A stretch of DNA of 32,642 nucleotides from an uncultured Clostridia bacterium (GTDB lineage: Bacteria > Bacillota > Clostridia > Christensenellales > UBA1242). Below, in pieces: positions 19,445 to 28,900 of the stretch; position 1 is the first letter of the stretch, and each line of letters begins with the position of its first letter. The translations under genes and the position numbers were made by a program. The stretch spans positions 1-32,642 of the forward strand of contig CALEWH010000015.1 in NCBI GenBank assembly GCA_937925475.1. Reading direction: 5' to 3'. The notes below the pieces were generated by a model. That model did not search any database and had not been told where the DNA came from. It was given only the letters and a program-made list of their open reading frames with translations.

Positions 19445-22400
19445 ATGTCAATCACAAAAGAAGAGTATTTTCAAAGTGTAAGAAAATTAGCAGAAGAAAT
19501 TGCTGCCAATGGTTATTTTACGTCTACAAAAGCGGTTGAAAAATATATTGATAATAAAAACTTTGATGTCATTAGGGATGCGTTAAACTTTATTCCTAAG
19601 AAAGTTATGAAAGACGAATTTGAAAAAATAGGTACTACCCCAGATTCTTTGAAATGGATTAACAATGATATTATAAATTATGACTATTTAGATGATGTAA
19701 TGTTGGTTATGCGTATCTCATCAAAAATAAACTCATTAGAAACCAACAAAGATATGGTTAGACTGGAAAAAGCTAAGGCAGAAAGCAAAACTATTTCTTA
19801 TCTTGCTATAATAAATAATTCTAAGCATAAAAATAGCAAAGATGAATCAATGCCAATAGGGTATTTTAAAAAGTTCTCAAAGGATATGAAATTAAAAATT
19901 GATAATAGGTATTTAGATAATGTGAGTAGTTATTTCTGTCCACGAGTTTATAACTATTTTAAAGAATTTCAAAAAATAAGCCAAGTACAAGTAAAAGATA
20001 TTGATTCAGATTCGTTTAGTTACTTTGGTAGTTCTCTAATGAATATGAAAGAAGCTGTTTATGGTGAAAAAGGTATTCGTGGGTTTTATGTAAAATATAT
20101 TTCAGAGTTGATGAACAATAAAAAAATTGATTTTTGGGGTAAAAACATAAGCTCTGCATTAATGAATATAGAACATAAAATTGATAGTCCAGAAGCACAG
20201 ATGTTGCCTATTGTCAAAAACTATCTTACAAACAGTTATGCGCAAACATCGCCCGAAGCACTAAATGAAGGAATTAATATGTCCTTAAAAGTGACCTATG
20301 ACCTTGTTGGTATTGTTTCAAAAGGGTTTGGTTTGGTAAGTGATGATAATGATTATAGTATTTTAAAGGACCTTGAAGGTTCTAACGTTGCATTGTTGTA
20401 TACTATGTTAAGTGAAGTGGGTGTGGTTGGTGTAAACAATTCAATTTTTGCACCTCAATATTCAAAATATATGTCTTATGTTGCTCAAAGGTTAACTGAA
20501 AGCACTGTAAAGGGTAAAGGTAAGGTTTTAACTCTTGAAGAAATTAATGATAATAAGGCCTTCAATGACAAAACTCTTAGTATTTTGAATTTGTATGAGT
20601 ATTGTTTTGGTCGAGATAAAAATGTTGCAGTTAAAATTATGGATAAATTAAATGAAAATCCAGAAGCAAATATGAGCCAAATAATTGACGAAATAGAACC
20701 TTATATTCCAGACATTAAAGACCAAATATTTACAAAAAATTTAATTGGCGCTAATAATAATGTTGTTAATGAAGTAAAGAGTGATGAGAAAATTGATGAA
20801 AAAATCAACGACGAAAAAACAAAAGATGTGGTAGAAGGCAAAGTAGAAGAAAAAATAGAAAATAAAGAAAAAGAAATTGTTAAAGAAACAAACGATGCAG
20901 ACACAGGTAAAAAAGAGTATATCCTTGACAATATTGTTTATAACCCAATTAAAGTATCTGAGGATTTGCAAAATTTTTCAAAAGAATATATGAACAAATT
21001 CCAAGCTGTTGATATAGAAAAGATAATAAACGACGATGGCGTAGCAAAAAGGAATGTTGATGCAGCAAATGGTTTACCGAAAGTCGATTCTCAAATTGAT
21101 AAAGATGAAGGATCGAATAAAATTGTCGAACCTCTACCTTTTAAAGGTGATAATAAAGAAGGGACACTTACTTTTGATCCAATTCACAAAGATGATAATA
21201 AAGATAACGAATTGAATGATATGGTAACGAATTTGCCATATACGCCTAATAAAGATATGTCTAAATTCTTTAAAAAATTGCAAGAAGAGCAAAAAGAAAA
21301 GAAAAAATCAGTCGGTGCAGATGGTGAAAAGATGAAAAAAATTGCTGAAACCCTTTGGAAAAAGACTGAGAAAAACAATATTGAAATAGTAGGTGAAACA
21401 GAAACCAAGAACATTGTTGTAGATGAGACTAAGGGTCAAAAAGAAGTTGAACCTGAAAAAATTGTAGTATCAGATGAGAGACCAAAAGACGAACAATTTC
21501 CATATACATTAAAGAAATTGTGGGGAGAAAAACCAATTAATTTAAATGAAGTTGAAGGACTTAAAATTCCAAATAAAGAGCAAACCAGCACAGCAATAGT
21601 CTCATCTTCGAGATTTGGAACATACGAAGGTACTTTGCTTAATATGGCGATGAAAGAACGTCCTATTGATTTACCTAAAGTTGAAAATTTGGAAGTCAAA
21701 GATATTAAACCAATAGTAAAAGAAAATGTTGAAAATGGAGGCGAAAATATAGGTTATCCGCCTGTAAATCCAAATAATCCTGCATGGAGATCAAATGACC
21801 CAGATAGTATGGTCAAATCACAATATGAGAAAGACCCTATTAAGACACATATAGACACGAAAAATATTGTTAGTAAAACTCGTCTTGTTGATGGAAAAGT
21901 TAATGGTGCGATATTCTTGTCAGGTATAAAAACATCTCTTGTACTAGGTGATAGCATAACTAAAGAAATCGAGCATTATACTGATAGTTTTGCATTACTT
22001 TACGAAACTCACATGAAAGATGTTGAGCGCATATGTAAAGCAAAAGGTCTAAATCCAACTGAAGCAGAAAAAGAAAGTCTTGAAAAGTTGATTATTCCAG
22101 AAGATAATCATAATTATACAGTAAAAGAACTTGAAGAAGAAATAACAAAACGATTGGATTCTTCGATTTCAAAAGATTTTGATGAGTTTTATTCATCACT
22201 AAATCAAGCACAAAAAGATAAGTTGTTTAAAAAGGTCAAGTCCGAATATATTACAAGACATAGGTCTTCTGCCAATGCAAGAGAAACACTTGCTTCTGGT
22301 GAGCAACTAGATGTTGATACAAAGTCAAAATGTAAAGTAACAATTGAAAGAGCGGATGAGTATAAAAAGGCACTATGCAAGGCATTGGGAGTAACTGAAG

Positions 22401-22864
22401 CAAATCTGATGATTGATCCTAATGATCTAACAAAGATAAAATTTAGCAAAGAAGCCGAAGCGTTGCTTACTGCTAATCAAGAAAAAGTTACTAAGGCGAT
22501 GACACGATTCTTAATTGATGAGACTGTTGCTGCAAAAGTAGTAGCAAAAGAAGCTGAAAAGACTAAAAATATCAATCTTGATCCATATAAAACAAACCCT
22601 AATAATACTCAAACAAACAACCCAGACCAAACATTAAATCCTAATAATCCGGCAAATCCTAACCAAGAAAACACAGGAGATAACTCTTCTTGGAAGTATT
22701 CGAATATAAGTATTGCTGGAAAATTTGCATCAATAGATAGTGAACGTCGAGCTATAGCTGATGCATATGAGTGGTATGAAAGTATGTCTAAGAGTATCAA
22801 TATCTCAACATCATCTAGTTTGTATTCTAGCACCGCAAACCAAGGTGGACGTACAACACCATAA
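19445..22864 (+). CDS. Large multidomain soluble protein of the T4SS locus, function unknown
   Basis: 1,139 residues from the ATG at 19445; not recognised. No signal peptide or membrane segment is seen, so it should be cytoplasmic or a substrate. Visible layout: a helical globular part at 1-440; a Lys/Glu-rich low-complexity stretch at about 445-490; a linker region at 500-760 with loosely repeated motifs (LPYTPNKDMSKFFKKL near 597, FPYTLKKLWGEKPINL near 685, MKERPIDLPKVENLEV near 736); a second helical globular part at about 800-1045; an Asn/Pro linker (NPNNTQTNNPDQTLNPNNP, 1051-1069); and a short C-terminal module with a Ser/Thr-rich end. No nucleotide-binding motif, relaxase histidine cluster or tyrosine signature is seen. 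Position after virB4 with its own strong promoter suggests a T4SS accessory protein or a secreted substrate. Base use is more AT-rich than in virB4. Confidence 0.85.
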   Translation: MSITKEEYFQSVRKLAEEIAANGYFTSTKAVEKYIDNKNFDVIRDALNFIPKKVMKDEFEKIGTTPDSLKWINNDIINYDYLDDVMLVMRISSKINSLETNKDMVRLEKAKAESKTISYLAIINNSKHKNSKDESMPIGYFKKFSKDMKLKIDNRYLDNVSSYFCPRVYNYFKEFQKISQVQVKDIDSDSFSYFGSSLMNMKEAVYGEKGIRGFYVKYISELMNNKKIDFWGKNISSALMNIEHKIDSPEAQMLPIVKNYLTNSYAQTSPEALNEGINMSLKVTYDLVGIVSKGFGLVSDDNDYSILKDLEGSNVALLYTMLSEVGVVGVNNSIFAPQYSKYMSYVAQRLTESTVKGKGKVLTLEEINDNKAFNDKTLSILNLYEYCFGRDKNVAVKIMDKLNENPEANMSQIIDEIEPYIPDIKDQIFTKNLIGANNNVVNEVKSDEKIDEKINDEKTKDVVEGKVEEKIENKEKEIVKETNDADTGKKEYILDNIVYNPIKVSEDLQNFSKEYMNKFQAVDIEKIINDDGVAKRNVDAANGLPKVDSQIDKDEGSNKIVEPLPFKGDNKEGTLTFDPIHKDDNKDNELNDMVTNLPYTPNKDMSKFFKKLQEEQKEKKKSVGADGEKMKKIAETLWKKTEKNNIEIVGETETKNIVVDETKGQKEVEPEKIVVSDERPKDEQFPYTLKKLWGEKPINLNEVEGLKIPNKEQTSTAIVSSSRFGTYEGTLLNMAMKERPIDLPKVENLEVKDIKPIVKENVENGGENIGYPPVNPNNPAWRSNDPDSMVKSQYEKDPIKTHIDTKNIVSKTRLVDGKVNGAIFLSGIKTSLVLGDSITKEIEHYTDSFALLYETHMKDVERICKAKGLNPTEAEKESLEKLIIPEDNHNYTVKELEEEITKRLDSSISKDFDEFYSSLNQAQKDKLFKKVKSEYITRHRSSANARETLASGEQLDVDTKSKCKVTIERADEYKKALCKALGVTEANLMIDPNDLTKIKFSKEAEALLTANQEKVTKAMTRFLIDETVAAKVVAKEAEKTKNINLDPYKTNPNNTQTNNPDQTLNPNNPANPNQENTGDNSSWKYSNISIAGKFASIDSERRAIADAYEWYESMSKSINISTSSSLYSSTANQGGRTTP

Positions 22865-22873
22865 ATTTAGGTA

Positions 22874-22902
22874 TTGCAAAATAACAAAAGAAGTTGTATA
22901 AT
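22874..22902 (+). promoter_or_regulatory. Sigma-A promoter of the 80-residue protein gene
   Basis: TTGCAA (22874-22879), 17 bases, TATAAT (22897-22902). It begins ten bases after the stop of the upstream gene, so the small gene is expressed separately. Confidence 0.8.
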
Positions 22903-22928
22903 ACTAATTATAGTAAAGGAGTAAGACA

Positions 22929-23171
22929 GTGGAAAGAAATTCGAAAGTATACAAATTTGAAGTAATCGAACACATTATTTGTGCTAGACCATTCACTACA
23001 AAAGAAGAAGTATTAGAGCTTGCAAAAAAGATGAATGAAATTGCACAAGAAAATAACGATTATTCGGACGATGTAAAAGAAGCATTTAAAAGTGCTTACA
23101 GTGAAATTAAAAATGGTCTTACACTAGAAAACTTACTTGAAATCAAAAAGATAATTGACGAGCAAGACTAG
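22929..23171 (+). CDS. Small acidic helical protein, function unknown
   Basis: 80 residues, starting at a GTG with AAAGGAG seven bases upstream, its own consensus promoter and a strong terminator, so it is certainly a gene. It reads MERNSKVYKFEVIEHIICAR at the start, then mostly charged helix (EEVLELAKKMNEIAQENND, LENLLEIKKIIDEQD). There is no membrane segment, no Cys pair and no DNA-binding helix that I can name. It could be a regulator, chaperone or immunity-type partner for the large protein upstream, but that is guesswork. It may equally be unrelated to the T4SS. Confidence 0.8.
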   Translation: MERNSKVYKFEVIEHIICARPFTTKEEVLELAKKMNEIAQENNDYSDDVKEAFKSAYSEIKNGLTLENLLEIKKIIDEQD

Positions 23172-23190
23172 TATTTATAGTGTAAAAAAT

Positions 23191-23221
23191 AAAAGCATCA
23201 CATTTGTTGTGATGCTTTTTT
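23191..23221. terminator. Bidirectional terminator after the 80-residue gene
   Basis: Perfect 12-bp stem AAAAGCATCACA / TGTGATGCTTTT with loop TTTGT, with T-rich tails on both strands. It can also stop transcription of the convergent aldolase gene, although 140 bases past its stop codon. Confidence 0.9.
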
Positions 23222-23357
23222 ATTTGTAATTGTTTTGTTTTTTGTGCATTTTTTCAATTTTTTAAAAACTTAAATAGTGTCATTATTGTGTTTGATTTTG
23301 TCAGAAATTATTAGATATGATGTCATTATAATAATAGTTTTTGTCAAAAAGTCGCCT

Positions 23358-24278
23358 TTAATATCTTCCACTGCTTAGAAAAACATTGTGCATTTTATAA
23401 CTAACTACATCTGTAATGTATTTCATCCCGTTTTCATTATATTTGCGCATATCTACATTGTCAGGGTTGTTGGTTAGATACTCGCGAATGCCTGCGGTGT
23501 ATGCAATTCGCAAATCACTATCGACATTAATTTTACAAACATTGTATTTTGTGCATGCTTCCAATAATAGCTTTTCTGGAACTCCGTTTGCTTTTGATAG
23601 AGTGGCGCCGTACTTTTCAGCAAGTTTCACCATGTCTTGTGGTATCGAGCTTGCGCCGTGTAAAACGAAAGGAAAGTCAGGCAACAACTCTTGTATTTTT
23701 TGTAGAATGTCAAATCTTAATTTTGCTTCACCTTTAAATTTATGTGTGCCGTGACTAGTTCCGATAGCGATTGCCAAAGAGTCAACATTGGTCTTCTTTA
23801 CAAAGTCAAGTGCCATTTCTGGATCGGTGTAGATGTTTTTGTCTGCACTCACTTCGTCTTCAACACCAGCTAGCACTCCCAACTCGGCTTCGACAGTAAC
23901 ATTGTGTGCGTGTGCATATTTGACTACCTTTTGGGTCAACCTTACATTTTCTTCATATGGCAAACTTGATGCGTCAATCATCACATTTGTAAAACCTGCA
24001 TCAATCGCGTTTTTACAGTCTTCAAAGGTTTTGCCGTGGTCTAAGGACAGAACCACAGGAAAGTCGCTTTCCATACTCTTAGTCATGGCGTAAAGAGTAG
24101 GCGCGGTTGCATATTTTATTGCACCGGTACTGCATTGAACAATGACTGGGCTTTTTTCTTGTTTTTGGGCATTTAAAATCGCTTTCAATCCTTCCATATT
24201 TACAAAATTGAATGCGCCGATAGCATATTTGTTTTTGATTGCGTCTTCAAACAATTTTTTTGTATTTACAAGTTTCAT
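23358..24278 (-). CDS. fba: Class II fructose-bisphosphate aldolase
   Basis: 306 residues. It splits fructose 1,6-bisphosphate into dihydroxyacetone phosphate and glyceraldehyde 3-phosphate in glycolysis and the reverse in gluconeogenesis; cytoplasmic and metal (zinc) dependent. Seen in the sequence: N-terminal GAFNFVNMEG (21-30), SLDHG with the catalytic Asp80 and metal ligand His81, AELG with Glu132, IGTSHGTHK with metal ligand His176, LHGASS with metal ligand His207, and KINVDSDLR (249-257) at the phosphate site. All key residues are intact. The ATG at 24278 is chosen because GGAGG lies five bases upstream; a TTG four codons earlier overlaps that site. It is divergent from the DUF1858 gene and has its own consensus promoter. 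This is a housekeeping chromosomal gene. Related class II tagatose-bisphosphate aldolases cannot be fully excluded by eye. Confidence 0.93.
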   Translation of the reverse strand: MKLVNTKKLFEDAIKNKYAIGAFNFVNMEGLKAILNAQKQEKSPVIVQCSTGAIKYATAPTLYAMTKSMESDFPVVLSLDHGKTFEDCKNAIDAGFTNVMIDASSLPYEENVRLTQKVVKYAHAHNVTVEAELGVLAGVEDEVSADKNIYTDPEMALDFVKKTNVDSLAIAIGTSHGTHKFKGEAKLRFDILQKIQELLPDFPFVLHGASSIPQDMVKLAEKYGATLSKANGVPEKLLLEACTKYNVCKINVDSDLRIAYTAGIREYLTNNPDNVDMRKYNENGMKYITDVVSYKMHNVFLSSGRY

Positions 24279-24283
24279 AATTT

Positions 24284-24288
24284 CCTCC
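24284..24288 (-). promoter_or_regulatory. Ribosome binding site that sets the aldolase start
   Basis: GGAGG on the minus strand, five bases before the ATG at 24278. It overlaps and rules out the upstream TTG at 24290. Confidence 0.85.
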
Positions 24289-24299
24289 AAACTATTTTT

Positions 24300-24328
24300 A
24301 TTGTAATATTTTTATATGTTTTTGACAA
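24300..24328 (-). promoter_or_regulatory. Sigma-A promoter of the aldolase gene
   Basis: On the minus strand TTGTCA (24328-24323), 17 bases, TACAAT (24305-24300). Confidence 0.75.
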
Positions 24329-24355
24329 ACATTTTGATAGGTTGTGTTGTTTTAT

Positions 24356-24384
24356 TTGCAAGTATTGACTAAAAAATATATAAT
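24356..24384 (+). promoter_or_regulatory. Sigma-A promoter of the DUF1858-lipoprotein operon
   Basis: TTGCAA (24356-24361), 17 bases, TATAAT (24379-24384), back to back with the aldolase promoter. Confidence 0.8.
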
Positions 24385-24413
24385 ATCTAAAAATAAATTA
24401 TAGGGGCAATATT

Positions 24414-24689
24414 ATGAAGAAATTTACAAAAGAAATGAGCTTGGGTGAGGCTTTAAAAAATCACAAAAACACAGATAAGGTGCTAATGGGTTTTGGCATG
24501 CATTGTTTTTCGTGTCCATTTAGTCAAATGGAAACCATAGAACAAGCTTGCATGGTTCATGGGCTTGATGTGGATTTGGTCCTTGAAAAACTAAACGAAT
24601 TGGAATCGCCAAAACTACCTAAGACAATCAAGCTTAGTAAAAATAAAGATGGCAAAGCCACTCAAACAAAGAAATCTACAAAGAAATAG
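24414..24689 (+). CDS. DUF1858 / redox-disulfide-type small protein
   Basis: 91 residues, start preceded by AGGGGC with about seven bases spacing. The fold is that of the DUF1858 'hybrid-cluster-protein-associated redox disulfide' family as I recall it: a helical start (MSLGEALKNH), then GFGMHCFSCP with Cys31-x-x-Cys34, then helices around IEQACMVHGLDVDLVLEKLNEL. In this family the Cys pair lies at a helix start and is thought to be redox-active or metal-binding; no substrate is known. After residue 65 comes a Lys/Thr-rich tail not typical of the family. It is the first gene of an operon with the lipoprotein gene (four bases between stop and start). Confidence 0.85.
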   Translation: MKKFTKEMSLGEALKNHKNTDKVLMGFGMHCFSCPFSQMETIEQACMVHGLDVDLVLEKLNELESPKLPKTIKLSKNKDGKATQTKKSTKK

Positions 24690-24693
24690 TAAA

Positions 24694-25881
24694 ATGAAAA
24701 ACATACAAAAATTGTGTACGATATTATTGTTTTTGCTTTGTGGCTTGCTTATGGGTGCGTGTACATCAAAAGCCAAAATCGAAAAGAAAATTGATAATGT
24801 ATCATATGCAAATATAAAACTCAATATTACAGACCCACTATATGTGGGGGATTCGCACGACATTGAAAATTATCTGACATTTTCATCAAATATGGAATCT
24901 GTCGTTTTTCAATGTATGAGTACTGATGAAAAGGTGTTGTCATTTGATGGCAAAACTTTTTTGTGTAATAGTGTAGGCAAGACTACAATTAGAGTTAGAG
25001 TAAAAGTCAAAGATGGTACATATGTTATTGCTAATCAAAATGTCGAAGTCGAAAGTACTCCATCGTATTATACAAGCTTTTCATTTGAAAAAGATGTGGT
25101 TTATGCCAATTACTCCGATAAAACTGCCAAAAACTCTATACTTGCTGGCGGAAAGTCATCTTTTCCTGTGATTATTGATATCACTAACAATCTTGTGACA
25201 TATGATATAAATACTGGCGAAATCAAATTTAATGGTATAGGTGATTGTGTTGTTATCGCAAGAGTGCCTTATGGCAGAGATGTAAATAAGAATGTGTTGT
25301 ATCACGAGTATTCGTTTAAGGTGTATGTCGACAAATACATAAGCAGTCTCAGCATTAAAGGTGGAAGCAGTACAATAACTTTGAAAGAAGGAGAAGAAAA
25401 CGATTTTATCCTAAACACAAATGATTATAGTTGTGCTGATCCTGTACTTAGTGTGGATAGTGATGTTGTGACTATCAGCGGAAAACACTATGTTGCAAAT
25501 CGTAGTGGTGAGTGTACGCTTACTATTTCTTACTTGACAAATCCCGGAGTTACAAAAACAAAGACTTATAAGTTGAAAGTGATAACTGAACCAAGTGCGC
25601 TTACAGGGACTTTGTATTTAAGTGGTACTGAGGTAGTAGGGGACTTAAAACCTAATACCGAATATGTTTTGATATTGTCGTCCACTGGAATAAAACTCAA
25701 TAAGGACTATGTTTCTGTATCTGGAATTGAATGTAAGATAGGAACAAATTTGGATAACGTAAAAATCACATTTACCACTCCTAGCACATTGCAAGAATTG
25801 AAAATAAGGGTGACTTACTACAAAGAAACCTACTCAGACACAGTAAATTTTTCAAAAGAATTTACCTTTGTTGTCGCCTAA
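24694..25881 (+). CDS. Lipoprotein with bacterial Ig-like (BIG2-type) domains
   Basis: 395 residues from the ATG at 24694, four bases after the upstream stop; no clear ribosome binding site, so translation is probably coupled. The N-terminus MKNIQKL, a hydrophobic core and LLMGAC (Cys23) form a lipoprotein signal peptide, close to but not exactly the consensus lipobox. The mature part is beta-like with repeats of the BIG2 type: for example SSLSIKGGSSTITLKEGEEN, then DSDVVTISGKHYVANRSGECTLTI, which follows the usual pattern of a strand, 'V.I.G..V.....G..TI', and a closing strand. Such domains space out or bind at the outer face of the membrane. No enzymatic domain is seen. It belongs to the group of surface genes that follows. 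Confidence 0.82.
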   Translation: MKNIQKLCTILLFLLCGLLMGACTSKAKIEKKIDNVSYANIKLNITDPLYVGDSHDIENYLTFSSNMESVVFQCMSTDEKVLSFDGKTFLCNSVGKTTIRVRVKVKDGTYVIANQNVEVESTPSYYTSFSFEKDVVYANYSDKTAKNSILAGGKSSFPVIIDITNNLVTYDINTGEIKFNGIGDCVVIARVPYGRDVNKNVLYHEYSFKVYVDKYISSLSIKGGSSTITLKEGEENDFILNTNDYSCADPVLSVDSDVVTISGKHYVANRSGECTLTISYLTNPGVTKTKTYKLKVITEPSALTGTLYLSGTEVVGDLKPNTEYVLILSSTGIKLNKDYVSVSGIECKIGTNLDNVKITFTTPSTLQELKIRVTYYKETYSDTVNFSKEFTFVVA

Positions 25882-25899
25882 AACATTGCTGTCGATTGT

Positions 25900-25928
25900 T
25901 TGACTTGAATTTAAGTATAATATATAAT
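25900..25928 (+). promoter_or_regulatory. Sigma-A promoter of the 1,069-residue surface protein gene
   Basis: TTGACT (25900-25905), 17 bases, TATAAT (25923-25928). Confidence 0.82.
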
Positions 25929-25959
25929 TATTTTAAAATTAGACAAACTAATGAAAAAT

Positions 25960-25964
25960 GGGAG
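25960..25964 (+). promoter_or_regulatory. Ribosome binding site that favours the start at 25969
   Basis: GGGAG lies four bases before the ATG at 25969. The in-frame ATG at 25951 has no such site before it. Confidence 0.6.
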
Positions 25965-25968
25965 AAAA

Positions 25969-28900
25969 ATGAAAGACAAAAACATCGAGAAAGAAAAAGG
26001 AAAAGAGAAGGGCAAAGGCTTTAAAAAGTTTTTGAAAATATGTGGTTTTGTCTCGCTAGGAATTGTCGGAATTATAGGAATAGCGTTTGGCATAGCACTT
26101 ATAAAAGGATCTTTTAAAGATGAAAAAATCAATATTCTTACTCTTAGCACTAGTGTGGACAATATTGTTTGTCCTTCCGCTCCGATCAAATATAGTGGAG
26201 ATGGAAGTGCTGAGGTTGTAGTTATGAGTGGTGATAGCCTTACCACTACTTTATCTTTTACTCCCGAAAAGGCAAATCAAACCGAGCTTACAGTGACTTA
26301 CATCAACGGGAAGTCGTTGTTGAAAGAAACACCATCAAAAATAACTGCAGGAACTCCATTTACACTAAGTTTTGTTGAAGAAGCGGGTGGTGGAGAAGTT
26401 GAAATCAAGTTTACAAATAGCACACGACTAGCTAGTTTTACTCTAAAAGTTTTGGTTGATAGCCCAGTTGAAGACGAAAACATTGAGTTTTCGGCAGATG
26501 AAGGCGGATTTAAGGAGATGGAACACACCGAAACCATTACAAGCGATGATGGCAATGGTGGCACCACAACTAGCGAATTAAAAAGTATTAGATTTGTTAC
26601 AGCGAGCAATCCAAACGCTACAAAATACATCACATTGAAAGGTGTTCAAGCAAACACTGTTGCACCAAAACGCGGAGCGGTTGTTTTTGCAGATTCTACA
26701 ATCAACACTCTTACATACAAAAAACCATACACAATCATAGGTACAGGCGAAAACTGTCTTGCAATACTAGACTCTCAAAACCAAGTAATACAAAACTCCA
26801 ATGGAACAGTGTACTTTAAGTATGCAATGCGTGCTTTATCATCTACAAAAGACGCGTACATATGCTCATATGTTCCTAAAACATTTGCTATGCAACTAGA
26901 TTTTGTAGATAGTTGGTTGTACAACGCATTAAACAACAACTTGACCGATTATCCTTACGAACAAGTTAATGCTTTTATAAATAAATATTTTGACTATATC
27001 TTCCCATCATATGGCAAAAAATTGACCGATGAACAATTATTGCTTGCATTTAATGCTCTATCTGATGAAGATAAAGCGGGCATGACTTTTGAACAATATA
27101 AAGATGCATACAACAATACTTTTGACTTGACTTCGGAAATAAACGGACTTTTGCAAAAAGACGAAAACGACAAATTTGTTGTCATCACTGGTGACGGAGA
27201 AGAGAGCCAAAGACTATGCAAGATAATGCAAAACATCTTTGTATATAAAAAGCAAGAAATCATAGTTTCGGATGTTGAAGTAGGCAAAATTAACGTCCAA
27301 CCTACAATTTCATATCGACTATTTAGCACAACCGACTACAACAATGAAACAGTGGGAGAGGGCGAATCAGTAAGTGTCGATTATTTGGGAGTGTCTTTGA
27401 TATCTAAATCAGCGACCGATATCGACAATGCACTACTTAAAGAAAATATAGGCAGAATTGTTATTGCTCCATATGTAGAAATGAGCAATGACGAACTTGA
27501 CAATGAAACAGGGCTTCCGCTAGATATGAATAACTGGAAATTTGAAAAAGATGAAGCCGGCGATGATATGCTTACTCGTCCAATCCTAGAATCAGGTCCA
27601 AAAGTAACAGCAAAAGACGGAAATCAATATCTTCAATATATACGCTTTGGTAAAGACGAAGAAAGTTTTGTGTGGTACAAATACGACGACACAAGACTAC
27701 GCCTTACACAATCGTACACACTTGAAGGTTATAAAAAACTATCTAAGTGGTCGATGACCATGCTCCAACCAACAATCACATCAGAAAGTTTGGCGCTTAT
27801 ATACTCAATCGAGTCCATAAACGAAGATGGAGTAGCAAGTTTTGTATATGCAAAAAGTGATGTCCAAATAAACTACAATAGTCCATCGAGTTTTGGCTTT
27901 TCCAACACCGAAACAAAGATGATATATCACACAAGTACTAGCGTCGCAGAAAGTGCACTTTCAAACACAGACGCATATAGAGAAGACGGCGTAACACTAA
28001 TAAATTCGATTACTCTTAATCGTGGAATGGTTTTGAAAAATAGCGAACTTAGCACTCTTGAATACAAAAAAGTTAAGTTCTTTATGGTCAAAGACACAAA
28101 CTCATATGTTGTCAACGATTGTGAATATGACATTTTTGAAACAGACGGCTGGCAAGAATGTACTTTGTATGATATGAACAAAGAACAAATCAAAATAGGT
28201 GAAGCGGTTAGTTTTTATGACCTAGGTGAAAATCCTACATTGATTATCAAAAATATAACAAGCCTAAATAGTGAAGACCTTTCTACAAAAGTGAAAATTT
28301 TTGCCTGCATTATGCAAACCGATATTGACGGAAACATAATGCACATAGCAGATAAAGACGGAAATTTGCACGAAGTAGTTGCACACTATGTGAGCAGTAA
28401 TGTTAAGAACATAAAAATAGACCATTTTGCAACAAAACTATACTCATATAGGGTTGTGCGTGGTTATTATATCCCAGCAAGTCAAAGCGTTGATGCGTGG
28501 ATTGAAAGTCTAGGATTGTCAGAAGAAGAAAAAAATACACTAGTTGAAAAATTGAAAGATGTCGAAGATTATACAGAAACAACATCTGAAAATGGCTTTA
28601 CTATGTATATTTCTGCATATCCACTTGATTTGAGTGGTAAAATAGATGAGAGCATAGAAAAAGACAAAGAAAACAAAACATATGATAGCGATGGCATTTG
28701 CACTACATATCTAAATCAAGCTGCATTGCTAAACTATCTAAGTTTGTTTAATTCGAGCATAAGAAACTCAGTCGAATATGCGACAGGTGAAGTAAGTCCA
28801 AGCAGTGACAAATTGCAAGTGAGTGAGGTGGTAAAACCTCTAAACTTGTCCAACATAGTCTTTGGTGAAGATGGCGCAAATGATTATATAAAAATAACTT

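Noticed and set aside
19445..22864. The 1,139-residue protein as a relaxase
   Set aside because: No His-hydrophobic-His cluster, no catalytic tyrosine motif in context, and no oriT-like region was identified next to it.
24649..24693. Start of the lipoprotein at 24649 inside the DUF1858 gene
   Set aside because: It would place a charged 15-residue extension before a clear lipoprotein signal peptide; the ATG at 24694 follows the upstream stop by four bases.
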